A DNA stretch of 16,177 nucleotides, from NCBI GenBank assembly GCA_031289625.1, contig JAITPB010000170.1, positions 1 through 16,177 of the forward strand. The letters run 5' to 3'. Numbering within the stretch: the first letter of the stretch is position 1; every line of letters begins with the position of its first letter. A model generated the notes under the pieces. It saw only the letters and a list, made by a program, of their open reading frames with translations. It did no database searches and was not told where the DNA came from. Shown piece by piece: positions 7,835 through 13,424 of the stretch. The position numbers and the translations under genes were made by a program. This stretch comes from Clostridiales bacterium (GTDB lineage Bacteria; Bacillota; Clostridia; Lachnospirales; WQUN01).

Positions 7835-8449
7835 CTATTTTTGCCAAATCAGTTTCACGTCGTTTGGGTCTTTACCCATCAGGTAAATCGCGGTTATTTC
7901 ATCGCTGCCATTTGCGCCGCGGTCATAGCCGACGTTATATGTGGAGTTTTCCGAAAAAAACGGAAACGCCAATATGGTGTTGACCTTAATGTAAACGTGT
8001 CCCGAACCGAAGTCCGGCATTGTTCTGTTCGACACAAGCTCAATGCTTCTGATTATGTTCACATTGGAATTAGACGATAATTCAATCGAAAATGTCAAGC
8101 CGTCATCTTGCATTTCAACGCTCTGTACGGTTACGCGCGATGTTGAAGCTGTCGTGCCCACCAAAAACAATCCCGTAAATAGTGCTGTAATAGTGAAAAT
8201 CGCTATGATTATGCTGGTTAGTATAATCACGCGATATTTCTGCTTAACTTTCAAAAAAGGCTTTGCCGCCTTTTTTACTTCGTTTCTATTTGCGACTGCT
8301 GTGTTTGGCGAACTCAAACTATCGGCCAGTGGGCGGCAGATTTGGCATTTATTGATATGTTCCTTAACTATGGATTTCGTGTACTCACCGCACAAGCCTT
8401 CGATGCAGAGCGGCAATAAGTCTTTAATCAGTTCGCATGTTGTTTCCAT
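7835..8449 (-). CDS. Zinc-finger (zf-HC2) anti-sigma-factor-like membrane protein
   Basis: This 204-residue protein has an N-terminal putative zinc-finger/anti-sigma domain: Cys5 in TCELIKDLLPLC, then H31-x3-C35-x2-C38 (HINKCQIC). One membrane helix spans about 73-98, and an external domain of about 105 residues carries no recognised motif. Family members sequester an ECF sigma factor at the membrane until an envelope signal arrives. No sigma-factor gene lies upstream or anywhere else in the window, so it is an orphan or acts on a distant partner. AAAGGAG precedes ATG 8449 at about eight bases. By eye the gene is lower in GC (roughly 35-53 percent per line) than neighbouring katA. It is bracketed by a perfect 20-bp direct repeat, which suggests acquisition as a unit. 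No promoter is obvious between 8450 and 8608. Confidence 0.75.
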   Translation of the reverse strand: METTCELIKDLLPLCIEGLCGEYTKSIVKEHINKCQICRPLADSLSSPNTAVANRNEVKKAAKPFLKVKQKYRVIILTSIIIAIFTITALFTGLFLVGTTASTSRVTVQSVEMQDDGLTFSIELSSNSNVNIIRSIELVSNRTMPDFGSGHVYIKVNTILAFPFFSENSTYNVGYDRGANGSDEITAIYLMGKDPNDVKLIWQK

Positions 8450-8468
8450 CTTCGTTGCTCCTTTCCAT

Positions 8469-8488
8469 ATTTTTAATCGTCAGCACTG
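8469..8488. repeat. 20-bp direct repeat, right copy
   Basis: Second copy of ATTTTTAATCGTCAGCACTG. It lies immediately upstream of the ribosome binding site of the anti-sigma-like gene, 654 bp from the left copy; the match does not extend beyond 20 bases on either side. Confidence 0.9.
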
Positions 8489-8520
8489 GCCGGCTGCGTC
8501 TGGCCGCGTCCGACACAAAG

Positions 8521-8556
8521 AACGCGGGCCTTCTGCAAAGAGAAAGCCCGCGTTTT
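8521..8556 (-). terminator. GC-rich hairpin, probable terminator of the katA operon
   Basis: AACGCGGGC (8521-8529) and GCCCGCGTT (8546-8554) form a perfect nine-base stem with a 16-base loop. It lies about 55 bp downstream of the last gene of the katA operon. The T tract is short (TTCTTTG on the minus strand, TTTT on the plus), so termination strength is uncertain. Confidence 0.6.
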
Positions 8557-8591
8557 GATCCGCGAGATAGCTGTACGCGGCGTGACGATAC

Positions 8592-8615
8592 CGGATAACA
8601 TCCGGATGTTATCCG
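8592..8615. repeat. Perfect 24-bp palindrome over a stop codon
   Basis: CGGATAACATCC is followed directly by its reverse complement GGATGTTATCCG. The palindrome spans the TAA stop (8609-8611) of the last katA-operon gene. In RNA it would form a ten-base stem with a CCGG loop; no T run follows, so it is not a standard terminator. It could be a transcript-stabilising hairpin or a protein binding site. Confidence 0.85.
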
Positions 8616-9256
8616 TGACATAGCCGAACAATTATCCACACATACATCAGCGTTTTTGGAAGCATCAGCATACCGAGTTTTGGATTTTTTTCCGCGCCGA
8701 ATATCACAGGCAGGTAGAACGCAAAGCTTCCAACGACGGCGATCCCGATTTGTAAAAATGACGGCGTCATAAGACAGAGTACCGCCACCAACGCGCCTAA
8801 CGCGATGAACGGCATATTGCGGATTATCGCAAAATGTCCGCCGGAGAGGTTTTCACGCCAACGGTTCTGCGGGAAAAGACAGAGAGTGACGCGCAATCCG
8901 GCGAGAATCAAAATGGCGGCGGTCAGAATACTTCGGGCGTTCACGTCATAGGATACGGCAAATTCCGACCACGCAAAATAGAGCAGCACATAAAACGCCG
9001 TCATCGTGACAGAGGTTATCAGCTTGCCGTATCCCAAGGCGAAGGTTAAATCCCGCCGAACACCGAGCGCCTTTGCCATGCGCGGCACAAGATGAAATGC
9101 GTCTCCCATGCCAAGAACAAAAGTCATCGCGCCCAGAAGAGGGGTCTCTGGGCGCGTGATGAGCAAATAGGCCCCCGCGAAAATGATAAAAGTAAAATAC
9201 GCTATGTCAAACACAACTTCGACATAGCGCATAGGCGACTTTTTCACGGCGGTCAC
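8609..9256 (-). CDS. Multi-pass membrane protein of unknown function
   Basis: This protein of about 215 residues is almost entirely hydrophobic, with some seven predicted membrane helices beginning at the FDIAYFTFIIFAGAYLLI segment. Conserved-looking polar marks are GMGDAFHLVPR after helix 2, GYGKLITSVTMT in helix 3, and a late PVIFGAEKNPKLGMLMLPKT loop. I do not recognise a named family. GTG 9256 is chosen because it overlaps the upstream YbaN stop as GTGA, the same arrangement as at the katA/ybaN junction; ATG 9232 (MRYVEVVFD) is an alternative without a visible ribosome binding site. An upstream extension to 9415 is open but lies inside the ybaN frame and reads as non-coding. As third gene of the katA operon it is probably co-expressed with catalase. 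A perfect palindrome covers its stop codon. Confidence 0.7.
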   Translation of the reverse strand: MTAVKKSPMRYVEVVFDIAYFTFIIFAGAYLLITRPETPLLGAMTFVLGMGDAFHLVPRMAKALGVRRDLTFALGYGKLITSVTMTAFYVLLYFAWSEFAVSYDVNARSILTAAILILAGLRVTLCLFPQNRWRENLSGGHFAIIRNMPFIALGALVAVLCLMTPSFLQIGIAVVGSFAFYLPVIFGAEKNPKLGMLMLPKTLMYVWIIVRLCHG

Positions 9257-9654
9257 GGACAATCTCTCTCTTTTTCCGGCCCTTGGCCGCTTTGGCCGCC
9301 TTTGCCGCGTCCCATCAGCAGAAGATGGATCGTGACCGCAATGCCAACACAGGGCAAAAGAACGTACATGAATGTCCTCTTCGCGAACACCATAGACAAA
9401 ACCAGCGCAATCCACAAAATGACGATAGATTTTGTGCGCGTTCGGAAGGATACAGGCATCCCGTTACGGTAGCAGTCCAGGTATTCACGAAAGAATCGAA
9501 CGCGGCGGATGCGCTCATAAATCGGCGGGTATACGGAAAAGCAGCTCGCCGACAAGAGAACAAAAGGCGTGGTAGGCCATATCGGCAAAAACAGCCCTAT
9601 GGCGGCAAACACCAAGCATAGCCCACCACATGTTAAAAGCAGGATTTTCTTCAC
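9253..9654 (-). CDS. YbaN family (DUF454) membrane protein
   Basis: This 133-residue protein matches DUF454/YbaN: an N-terminal helix, then FLPIWPTTPFVLLSASCFS (about 22-40, the family signature PLLPTTPF), a charged segment with the FFREYLDCYRNGMPVS stretch (about 54-69), and a second helical pair at about 75-112. The role of the family is unknown. Its start is GTG 9654, overlapping the katA stop as GTGA, and the MKKILLL opening is typical of YbaN; no separate ribosome binding site is visible, so translation is probably coupled to katA. The C-terminal tail is Gly/Arg/Lys-rich and hydrophilic. The stop overlaps the next gene in the same manner. Confidence 0.85.
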   Translation of the reverse strand: MKKILLLTCGGLCLVFAAIGLFLPIWPTTPFVLLSASCFSVYPPIYERIRRVRFFREYLDCYRNGMPVSFRTRTKSIVILWIALVLSMVFAKRTFMYVLLPCVGIAVTIHLLLMGRGKGGQSGQGPEKERDCP

Positions 9655-11174
9655 TCGGCCGCAAGGGTCGCGTCAGCAAGTCCTTTCTGGCCCAGCGCCG
9701 CCAGTTCGATAACCTTATTCAAACGCAAACCCATCGCGCCAGTGACGCGCTTTCCGTAATCCGCGTCAGCCCAATAGCAATGTACGGCGTGACGATATTT
9801 GATATTGTCGGTGCAAGGGGCGATATTTCGCGCCGTGTTGCCTATGAGCAGTTCTTTTTTATCCTCGGTCATCAGACGATATAAATCGCCGCCCGCGCGG
9901 AAATTATCGTCCGTTGGATCATCATTAAAATCATAACGCCACATGGCGCCGTCTAAATCCAGCGGAGGTTCCGCCACCTCAGGCTGTGCCGCCCAATAGC
10001 CCATGCTGTTGGGCGTATAGGCGGGGGTCGCGCCGTAGTTTCCGTCTATGCGCATCGCTCCGTCGCGGTGGTACTCCGATACAGTCGCGTTTTTCGCCTG
10101 ATTGACGGGTATGTGGTTGTGGTTCACGCCTAAACGGTAACGCTGCGCGTCGCCGTACGTAAACAGCCGCCCTTGCAGGAGCTTGTCTGGCGAAAAGCCG
10201 ATACCCGGCACGACGTGGGCGGGAGCAAACGCCGCCTGTTCCACTTCGGCAAAATAATTCTCCGGCCAGAGGTTGAGCTCAAGCACGCCGACCTCGTGAA
10301 GCGGAAAGTCTTTGTGTCTCCATATCTTCGTGACGTCAAAGGGGTTCTCGTAATGGGTCTTCGCCTGTGCCTCGGTCATAATCTGTACGAACATAGTCCA
10401 CTTGGGGAAGTCGCCGCGCTCAATCGCCTCGAACAGGTCGCGCCCGTGTGATTCTCTGTCTGTTCCGACGAGCTTTTCCGCTTCTTCGTCGGTCAGGTTT
10501 TTAATGCCCTGCTGTGTATGGAAATGAAATTTGCCCCATACACGCTCGTTTTTTTCGTTATAAAAGCTGAATGTATGTTCGCCGTAAAGGTGCATATGCC
10601 GGAAGCTCGCGGGAATGCCTCTATCGCTCATGGTGATGGTGCGTTGGTGGAAAGATTCGGGCAGCAGCGTCCAAAAATCCCAGTTATTCTGCGCCGAGCG
10701 CATACCCGTGCGCGGATCGCGCTTGACGGCGCGGTTCAAGTCGGGAAAATTATGCACGTCGCGCAGGAAGAACACGGGCGTGTTGTTGCCGACGAGATCC
10801 CAGTTGCCTTCCTCCGTATAGAATTTACAGGCAAAGCCGCGAATGTCGCGCTCCGCGTCCGCCGCGCCGCGCTCTCCGGCAACGGTAGAAAAGCGAGCAA
10901 AAGTCTTGGTTTCTTTCCCAATCTTAGAAAAAACTTTCGCTTTCGTGTATTCTGTAATATCACCCGTAACCGTAAACTTGCCGTATGCGCCCCAGCCCTT
11001 GGCGTGCATACGCCGTTCCGGAATCACCTCGCGGTTGAAGTGTGCATGTTTTTCCAGCAGCCAGACATCTTGCAGCATAATCGGTCCACGAGAACCCGCC
11101 GTAATGGAATTTTCATTCTCGGGCACGGGCGCGCCGACTTCGTTGGTTAGCTTTTTGTTTTCTGTGTCATCCAT
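9651..11174 (-). CDS. katA: Monofunctional haem catalase
   Basis: This 507-residue small-subunit catalase converts H2O2 to water and oxygen in the cytoplasm. Numbered from ATG 11174, the distal His57 lies in the active-site signature FNREVIPERRMHAKGWGAYG (46-65). The catalytic Asn lies in LVGNNTPVFF (127-136), and the proximal haem ligand Tyr340 is in RLFTYGDAQRYRLG (336-349). Length and the absence of a C-terminal flavodoxin-like domain fit the small-subunit (clade 3) type. AAAGGAGG precedes the ATG. A near-consensus promoter (11284-11312) and a stem-loop leader (11204-11262) lie upstream. It is first of three genes joined by GTGA overlaps with ybaN and a second membrane protein. I saw no clear PerR box, so control by PerR is not shown. 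A catalase in an otherwise anaerobe-type gene set points to oxygen-stress defence. Confidence 0.97.
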   Translation of the reverse strand: MDDTENKKLTNEVGAPVPENENSITAGSRGPIMLQDVWLLEKHAHFNREVIPERRMHAKGWGAYGKFTVTGDITEYTKAKVFSKIGKETKTFARFSTVAGERGAADAERDIRGFACKFYTEEGNWDLVGNNTPVFFLRDVHNFPDLNRAVKRDPRTGMRSAQNNWDFWTLLPESFHQRTITMSDRGIPASFRHMHLYGEHTFSFYNEKNERVWGKFHFHTQQGIKNLTDEEAEKLVGTDRESHGRDLFEAIERGDFPKWTMFVQIMTEAQAKTHYENPFDVTKIWRHKDFPLHEVGVLELNLWPENYFAEVEQAAFAPAHVVPGIGFSPDKLLQGRLFTYGDAQRYRLGVNHNHIPVNQAKNATVSEYHRDGAMRIDGNYGATPAYTPNSMGYWAAQPEVAEPPLDLDGAMWRYDFNDDPTDDNFRAGGDLYRLMTEDKKELLIGNTARNIAPCTDNIKYRHAVHCYWADADYGKRVTGAMGLRLNKVIELAALGQKGLADATLAAE

Positions 11175-11203
11175 GATAAATACCTCCTTTAATAAGTTGC
11201 AGT

Positions 11204-11262
11204 GATTTTTTCGATCAGAAGGCTATCTCACGGAAAACCCTGATTTTGGGGATCGAAAAATC
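11204..11262 (-). promoter_or_regulatory. Stem-loop in the katA leader
   Basis: GATTTTTTCGATC (11204-11216) and GATCGAAAAATC (11251-11262) form a near-perfect 12-base stem around 34 bases that include CCC-TGATTTT-GGG. It lies between the promoter and the AAAGGAGG site (about 11182-11189). No T run follows on the minus strand, so it is not a terminator; it could protect the mRNA or be a control element. Confidence 0.6.
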
Positions 11263-11283
11263 CAACTGTTGATTCGCATTTAT

Positions 11284-11312
11284 ATTGTAACCGAATAGGA
11301 ATATAATGTCAA
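11284..11312 (-). promoter_or_regulatory. Sigma-A promoter of the katA operon
   Basis: On the minus strand a perfect TTGACA (11312-11307), a 17-base spacer and TACAAT (11289-11284) are found. The start site would be near 11277, giving a leader of about 103 nt. Confidence 0.85.
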
Positions 11313-11344
11313 TTGCGGCGGACGCCTTTATTTTCATTAAAACC

Positions 11345-11383
11345 TTCAAGCCATAAAATTTTCAAGCCATAAAATCTTCAAGC
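11345..11383. repeat. 16-bp tandem repeat at a gene's stop codon
   Basis: TTCAAGCCATAAAAT occurs at 11345-11359 and 11361-11375 with period 16, followed by a partial copy (TTCAAGC, 11377-11383). The repeat duplicates the last codons of the zinc-ribbon gene just past its stop (11362-11364). Confidence 0.85.
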
Positions 11384-11919
11384 AAGAGGCTTGCCGTGTC
11401 CCGGCCTTTCAGGTCAGACAGCAAATCCCATACCTGCTCCCCGACTGGCGCGGGAAGCCCGTGCTCGTTTACCATTTCTTCCAGCAAAGCCTTCATATCT
11501 GTTACCAGCCCGGACGCCTCCGCCCGAATCAGCATCAGCGAGACCAGCGTACAGAGCGGGTTGATTTCGCGCTCGCGGCACAAAAGCTCCCCCTGCTCCA
11601 TTTCGGCGCGCACCTCGGCCCGGCGTTCCGGCGCGTCCTTAAAAATCCGCTCGAACTGTTCGTCTACAATCTTGCGCAGTTTGCGCGGAACGATCTCACT
11701 GAGATCCGTGCCCAGGCATTCTTTGGCGTAAGCGCACCATTCGGCGCAGCCCAAGTTGAACCCGGGGTTGGCGACATTGCGGGCGCAGCCAGGGCATTTG
11801 ATCCGCACATCGGTCTTCCAAAACTCCAAGGGGTGTCCGCAGTACGGACACACGCGCTCGCGTATGTCCTCGGCTTTCCAGTATCGGGAATCCTGGCCCG
11901 GACATTTATTTCTTCTCAT
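11362..11919 (-). CDS. Cysteine-rich zinc-ribbon protein linked to ferredoxin
   Basis: This 185-residue protein has eight cysteines in its first 68 residues. A CPGQDSRYW opening (C6) is followed by a zinc-ribbon-like pair C24-x2-C27 and C42-x2-C45, then C58-x3-C62-x5-C68 in LGCAEWCAYAKECLG. The remaining 117 residues are helical and charged, with no catalytic motif I recognise. Similar proteins occur in Clostridia next to ferredoxin and Crp/Fnr genes, but I know no established function. The first block probably binds zinc; the second (58-68) could hold a metal or Fe-S cluster, which is inference. ATG 11919 overlaps the ferredoxin stop as ATGA, so the two proteins are translationally coupled and perhaps act together. 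The stop sits in a 16-bp tandem duplication. Confidence 0.75.
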   Translation of the reverse strand: MRRNKCPGQDSRYWKAEDIRERVCPYCGHPLEFWKTDVRIKCPGCARNVANPGFNLGCAEWCAYAKECLGTDLSEIVPRKLRKIVDEQFERIFKDAPERRAEVRAEMEQGELLCREREINPLCTLVSLMLIRAEASGLVTDMKALLEEMVNEHGLPAPVGEQVWDLLSDLKGRDTASLLLEDFMA

Positions 11920-12578
11920 GAAATTTCCGCCTCCTTTAGGATTTCTCCTGCCGCCGAGATTGTGACGGCCCGTCCCGGTATCTTCTTGCCAGAATTTTTC
12001 AGCGCGGCCGTTACAGCCCGCTCAATGCCGCCGCAGCAGGGAACTTCCATGCGCGCCACCGTGACCGATTCGATGCTGTTTTGACTGATGATCTCCGTCA
12101 GCTTTTCGCTGTAATCTACTTCATCCAGTTTTGGGCAGCCGATCAGCGTAATTTTATCGCGCATAAAATCGGCGTGAAACCCGCCATAGGCATAGGCCGC
12201 GCAGTCCGCGGCAATCAATAGGCCAGCCTGGTTAAAATAAGGCGCTTTCACCGGCGCGAGTTTTATTTGAATCGGCCACTGCCTCAGCTCGCTTTCCACG
12301 AAACTTTCCGCAGGAGACGCTTGAAATTTTTGTTTTTTGGGCTGTTTTGCCAGCCGCTTCACCGCTTCTTCGTCATAGGCGTCCGCTTCCCGTTCCTCAA
12401 ATGAAATCGCGCCCGCCGGGCAAGCCGGGAGGCAGTTGCCCAGGCCGTCGCAATAATCGTCGCGCAGCAGTTTTGCCTTTCCGTCCACGATGCCGATGGC
12501 TCCCTCTAGGCAAGCTTCCGCGCAGAGGCCGCAGCCGTCGCATTTCCCTTCGTCGATTTTGATCACTCTGCGTATCAT
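11916..12578 (-). CDS. 4Fe-4S ferredoxin-type protein with C-terminal cysteine domain
   Basis: This 220-residue protein starts at ATG 12578, where AAGGAGG lies seven bases upstream; an open extension to 12635 lacks such a site. The first cluster motif is canonical: C13-x2-C16-x2-C19-x3-C23. The second, C43-DGLGN-C49-LPA-C53-P, lacks the usual second cysteine, with Gly at 46, so that site may bind a different cluster or a non-cysteine ligand. The C-terminal domain (about 105-220) has ADC126AAYA, GC148PKLDEVDY and VPC181C182GG, the last recalling cysteine motifs of electron-transfer proteins. Genes of this type stand beside hcp and Crp/Fnr regulators in clostridia and are thought to supply electrons in nitrosative or oxidative stress; hcp itself is not in the window. 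Divergent from the regulator gene, with a shared palindrome between them. Confidence 0.85.
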   Translation of the reverse strand: MIRRVIKIDEGKCDGCGLCAEACLEGAIGIVDGKAKLLRDDYCDGLGNCLPACPAGAISFEEREADAYDEEAVKRLAKQPKKQKFQASPAESFVESELRQWPIQIKLAPVKAPYFNQAGLLIAADCAAYAYGGFHADFMRDKITLIGCPKLDEVDYSEKLTEIISQNSIESVTVARMEVPCCGGIERAVTAALKNSGKKIPGRAVTISAAGEILKEAEIS

Positions 12579-12609
12579 GAGACTAACCTCCTTGAAAAAA
12601 ATCCCCTTT

Positions 12610-12632
12610 GACTTTACAAAGTCACTATAATA
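12610..12632 (-). promoter_or_regulatory. Ferredoxin-operon -10 and start-site palindrome
   Basis: The minus strand has TATTAT (12632-12627) as a -10 candidate with no -35 match (CAACAG), which suits an activator-dependent promoter. GACTTT-AC-AAAGTC (12610-12623), a perfect inverted repeat, overlaps the predicted start near 12620 and could be a second operator. Confidence 0.5.
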
Positions 12633-12650
12633 CATTTAAAACAATAAGTC

Positions 12651-12666
12651 TGTTGGATTTCCAACA
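12651..12666. promoter_or_regulatory. Candidate Crp/Fnr-type operator
   Basis: TGTTGGA-TT-TCCAACA is a perfect inverted repeat with seven-base arms between the divergent ferredoxin and Crp/Fnr genes. Its centre (12658.5) is about 38 bases upstream of the predicted ferredoxin start, close to the -41.5 spacing used by class II Crp/Fnr activators. It is also about 31 bp from the regulator's own ATG, so autoregulation is possible. Confidence 0.65.
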
Positions 12667-12689
12667 ATTTTCAGAAAAGAGATGAAAAA

Positions 12690-13364
12690 ATGATTGGCGT
12701 CAAAAATTGTCCGTTATTCGCGGGCATCGCAGAATCGGATTTGAAATCGCTGCTGGCCTGTCTGTCGGCCAAACAGCGGCGCTATGATAAGGGAAACTTT
12801 ATTTTTTCGGCAGGGCAGCGGCCCGGCTCGGTGGGAATTGTCCTCTCCGGGCGCGTTCATCTTTTGAAAGAAGACGCCTGGGGCAACCAAAATCTTTTCG
12901 CGGAAATCGGCGAAGGCGATTTATTTGCCGAAGCGATTGTTTGCGCCGGCGTGGATAAATTTCCCATCAGCGCCGCAGCGGTGGAAAACACCGAGACGCT
13001 CTGGCTGGACTATAAGCGCGTCATTACATCCTGCACATCGGCCTGCGTTTTCCACACGGCGCTCATCGCGAATATGCTGCGCGTGCTGGCGCGGAAAAAT
13101 ATCTTGCTGGTCGATAAACTGGAAATTCTATCGAAACGCACTACGCGGGAAAAGCTGCTCGCCTACCTGTCGGAACAGGCAAAACGGAACGGCAGCCGGG
13201 CGTTTGATATACCGTTTAACCGCCAGCGGCTGGCGGATTACCTGTCCGCCGAGCGCAGCGCGCTGTCGGCGGAACTTTCCAAAATGCAGGCGGACGGGCT
13301 GATTTTGTTTCATAAAAATCATTTTCAATTGCTAATGCCGCCGGATTGTTCGGAGGATACATAA
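12690..13364 (+). CDS. Crp/Fnr family transcriptional regulator (HcpR-like by context)
   Basis: This 224-residue protein has an N-terminal cyclic-nucleotide-binding-type beta-roll (about 8-110; KGNFIFSAGQ and GIVLSGRVHLLKED are typical), a long dimer helix (about 118-148) and a C-terminal winged helix (about 175-206) with the recognition segment LADYLSAERSALSAELSKMQADGLI. It lacks the N-terminal cysteine cluster of E. coli FNR. C115-x3-C119-x2-H122 at the head of the dimer helix might bind haem or metal, or sense redox. Gene context with a divergent ferredoxin suggests a nitric-oxide or redox regulator like HcpR; this is inference. The start ATG 12690 has only a weak upstream AAGAGATG. It is followed 60 bp later by the patatin-like gene in the same direction with no terminator between, so they may be co-transcribed. 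Confidence 0.88.
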   Translation: MIGVKNCPLFAGIAESDLKSLLACLSAKQRRYDKGNFIFSAGQRPGSVGIVLSGRVHLLKEDAWGNQNLFAEIGEGDLFAEAIVCAGVDKFPISAAAVENTETLWLDYKRVITSCTSACVFHTALIANMLRVLARKNILLVDKLEILSKRTTREKLLAYLSEQAKRNGSRAFDIPFNRQRLADYLSAERSALSAELSKMQADGLILFHKNHFQLLMPPDCSEDT

Positions 13365-13424
13365 ACAGCGCGTCTTCTTCAGGCATATCCATAGATATAA
13401 GGATTGCGTGAAAGGGTCTTAGCG

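Noticed and set aside
8424..8639. 71-codon minus-strand frame overlapping the anti-sigma start
   Set aside because: It contains the terminator hairpin and the ribosome site of the anti-sigma gene and runs into its coding region out of frame; no own start signal.
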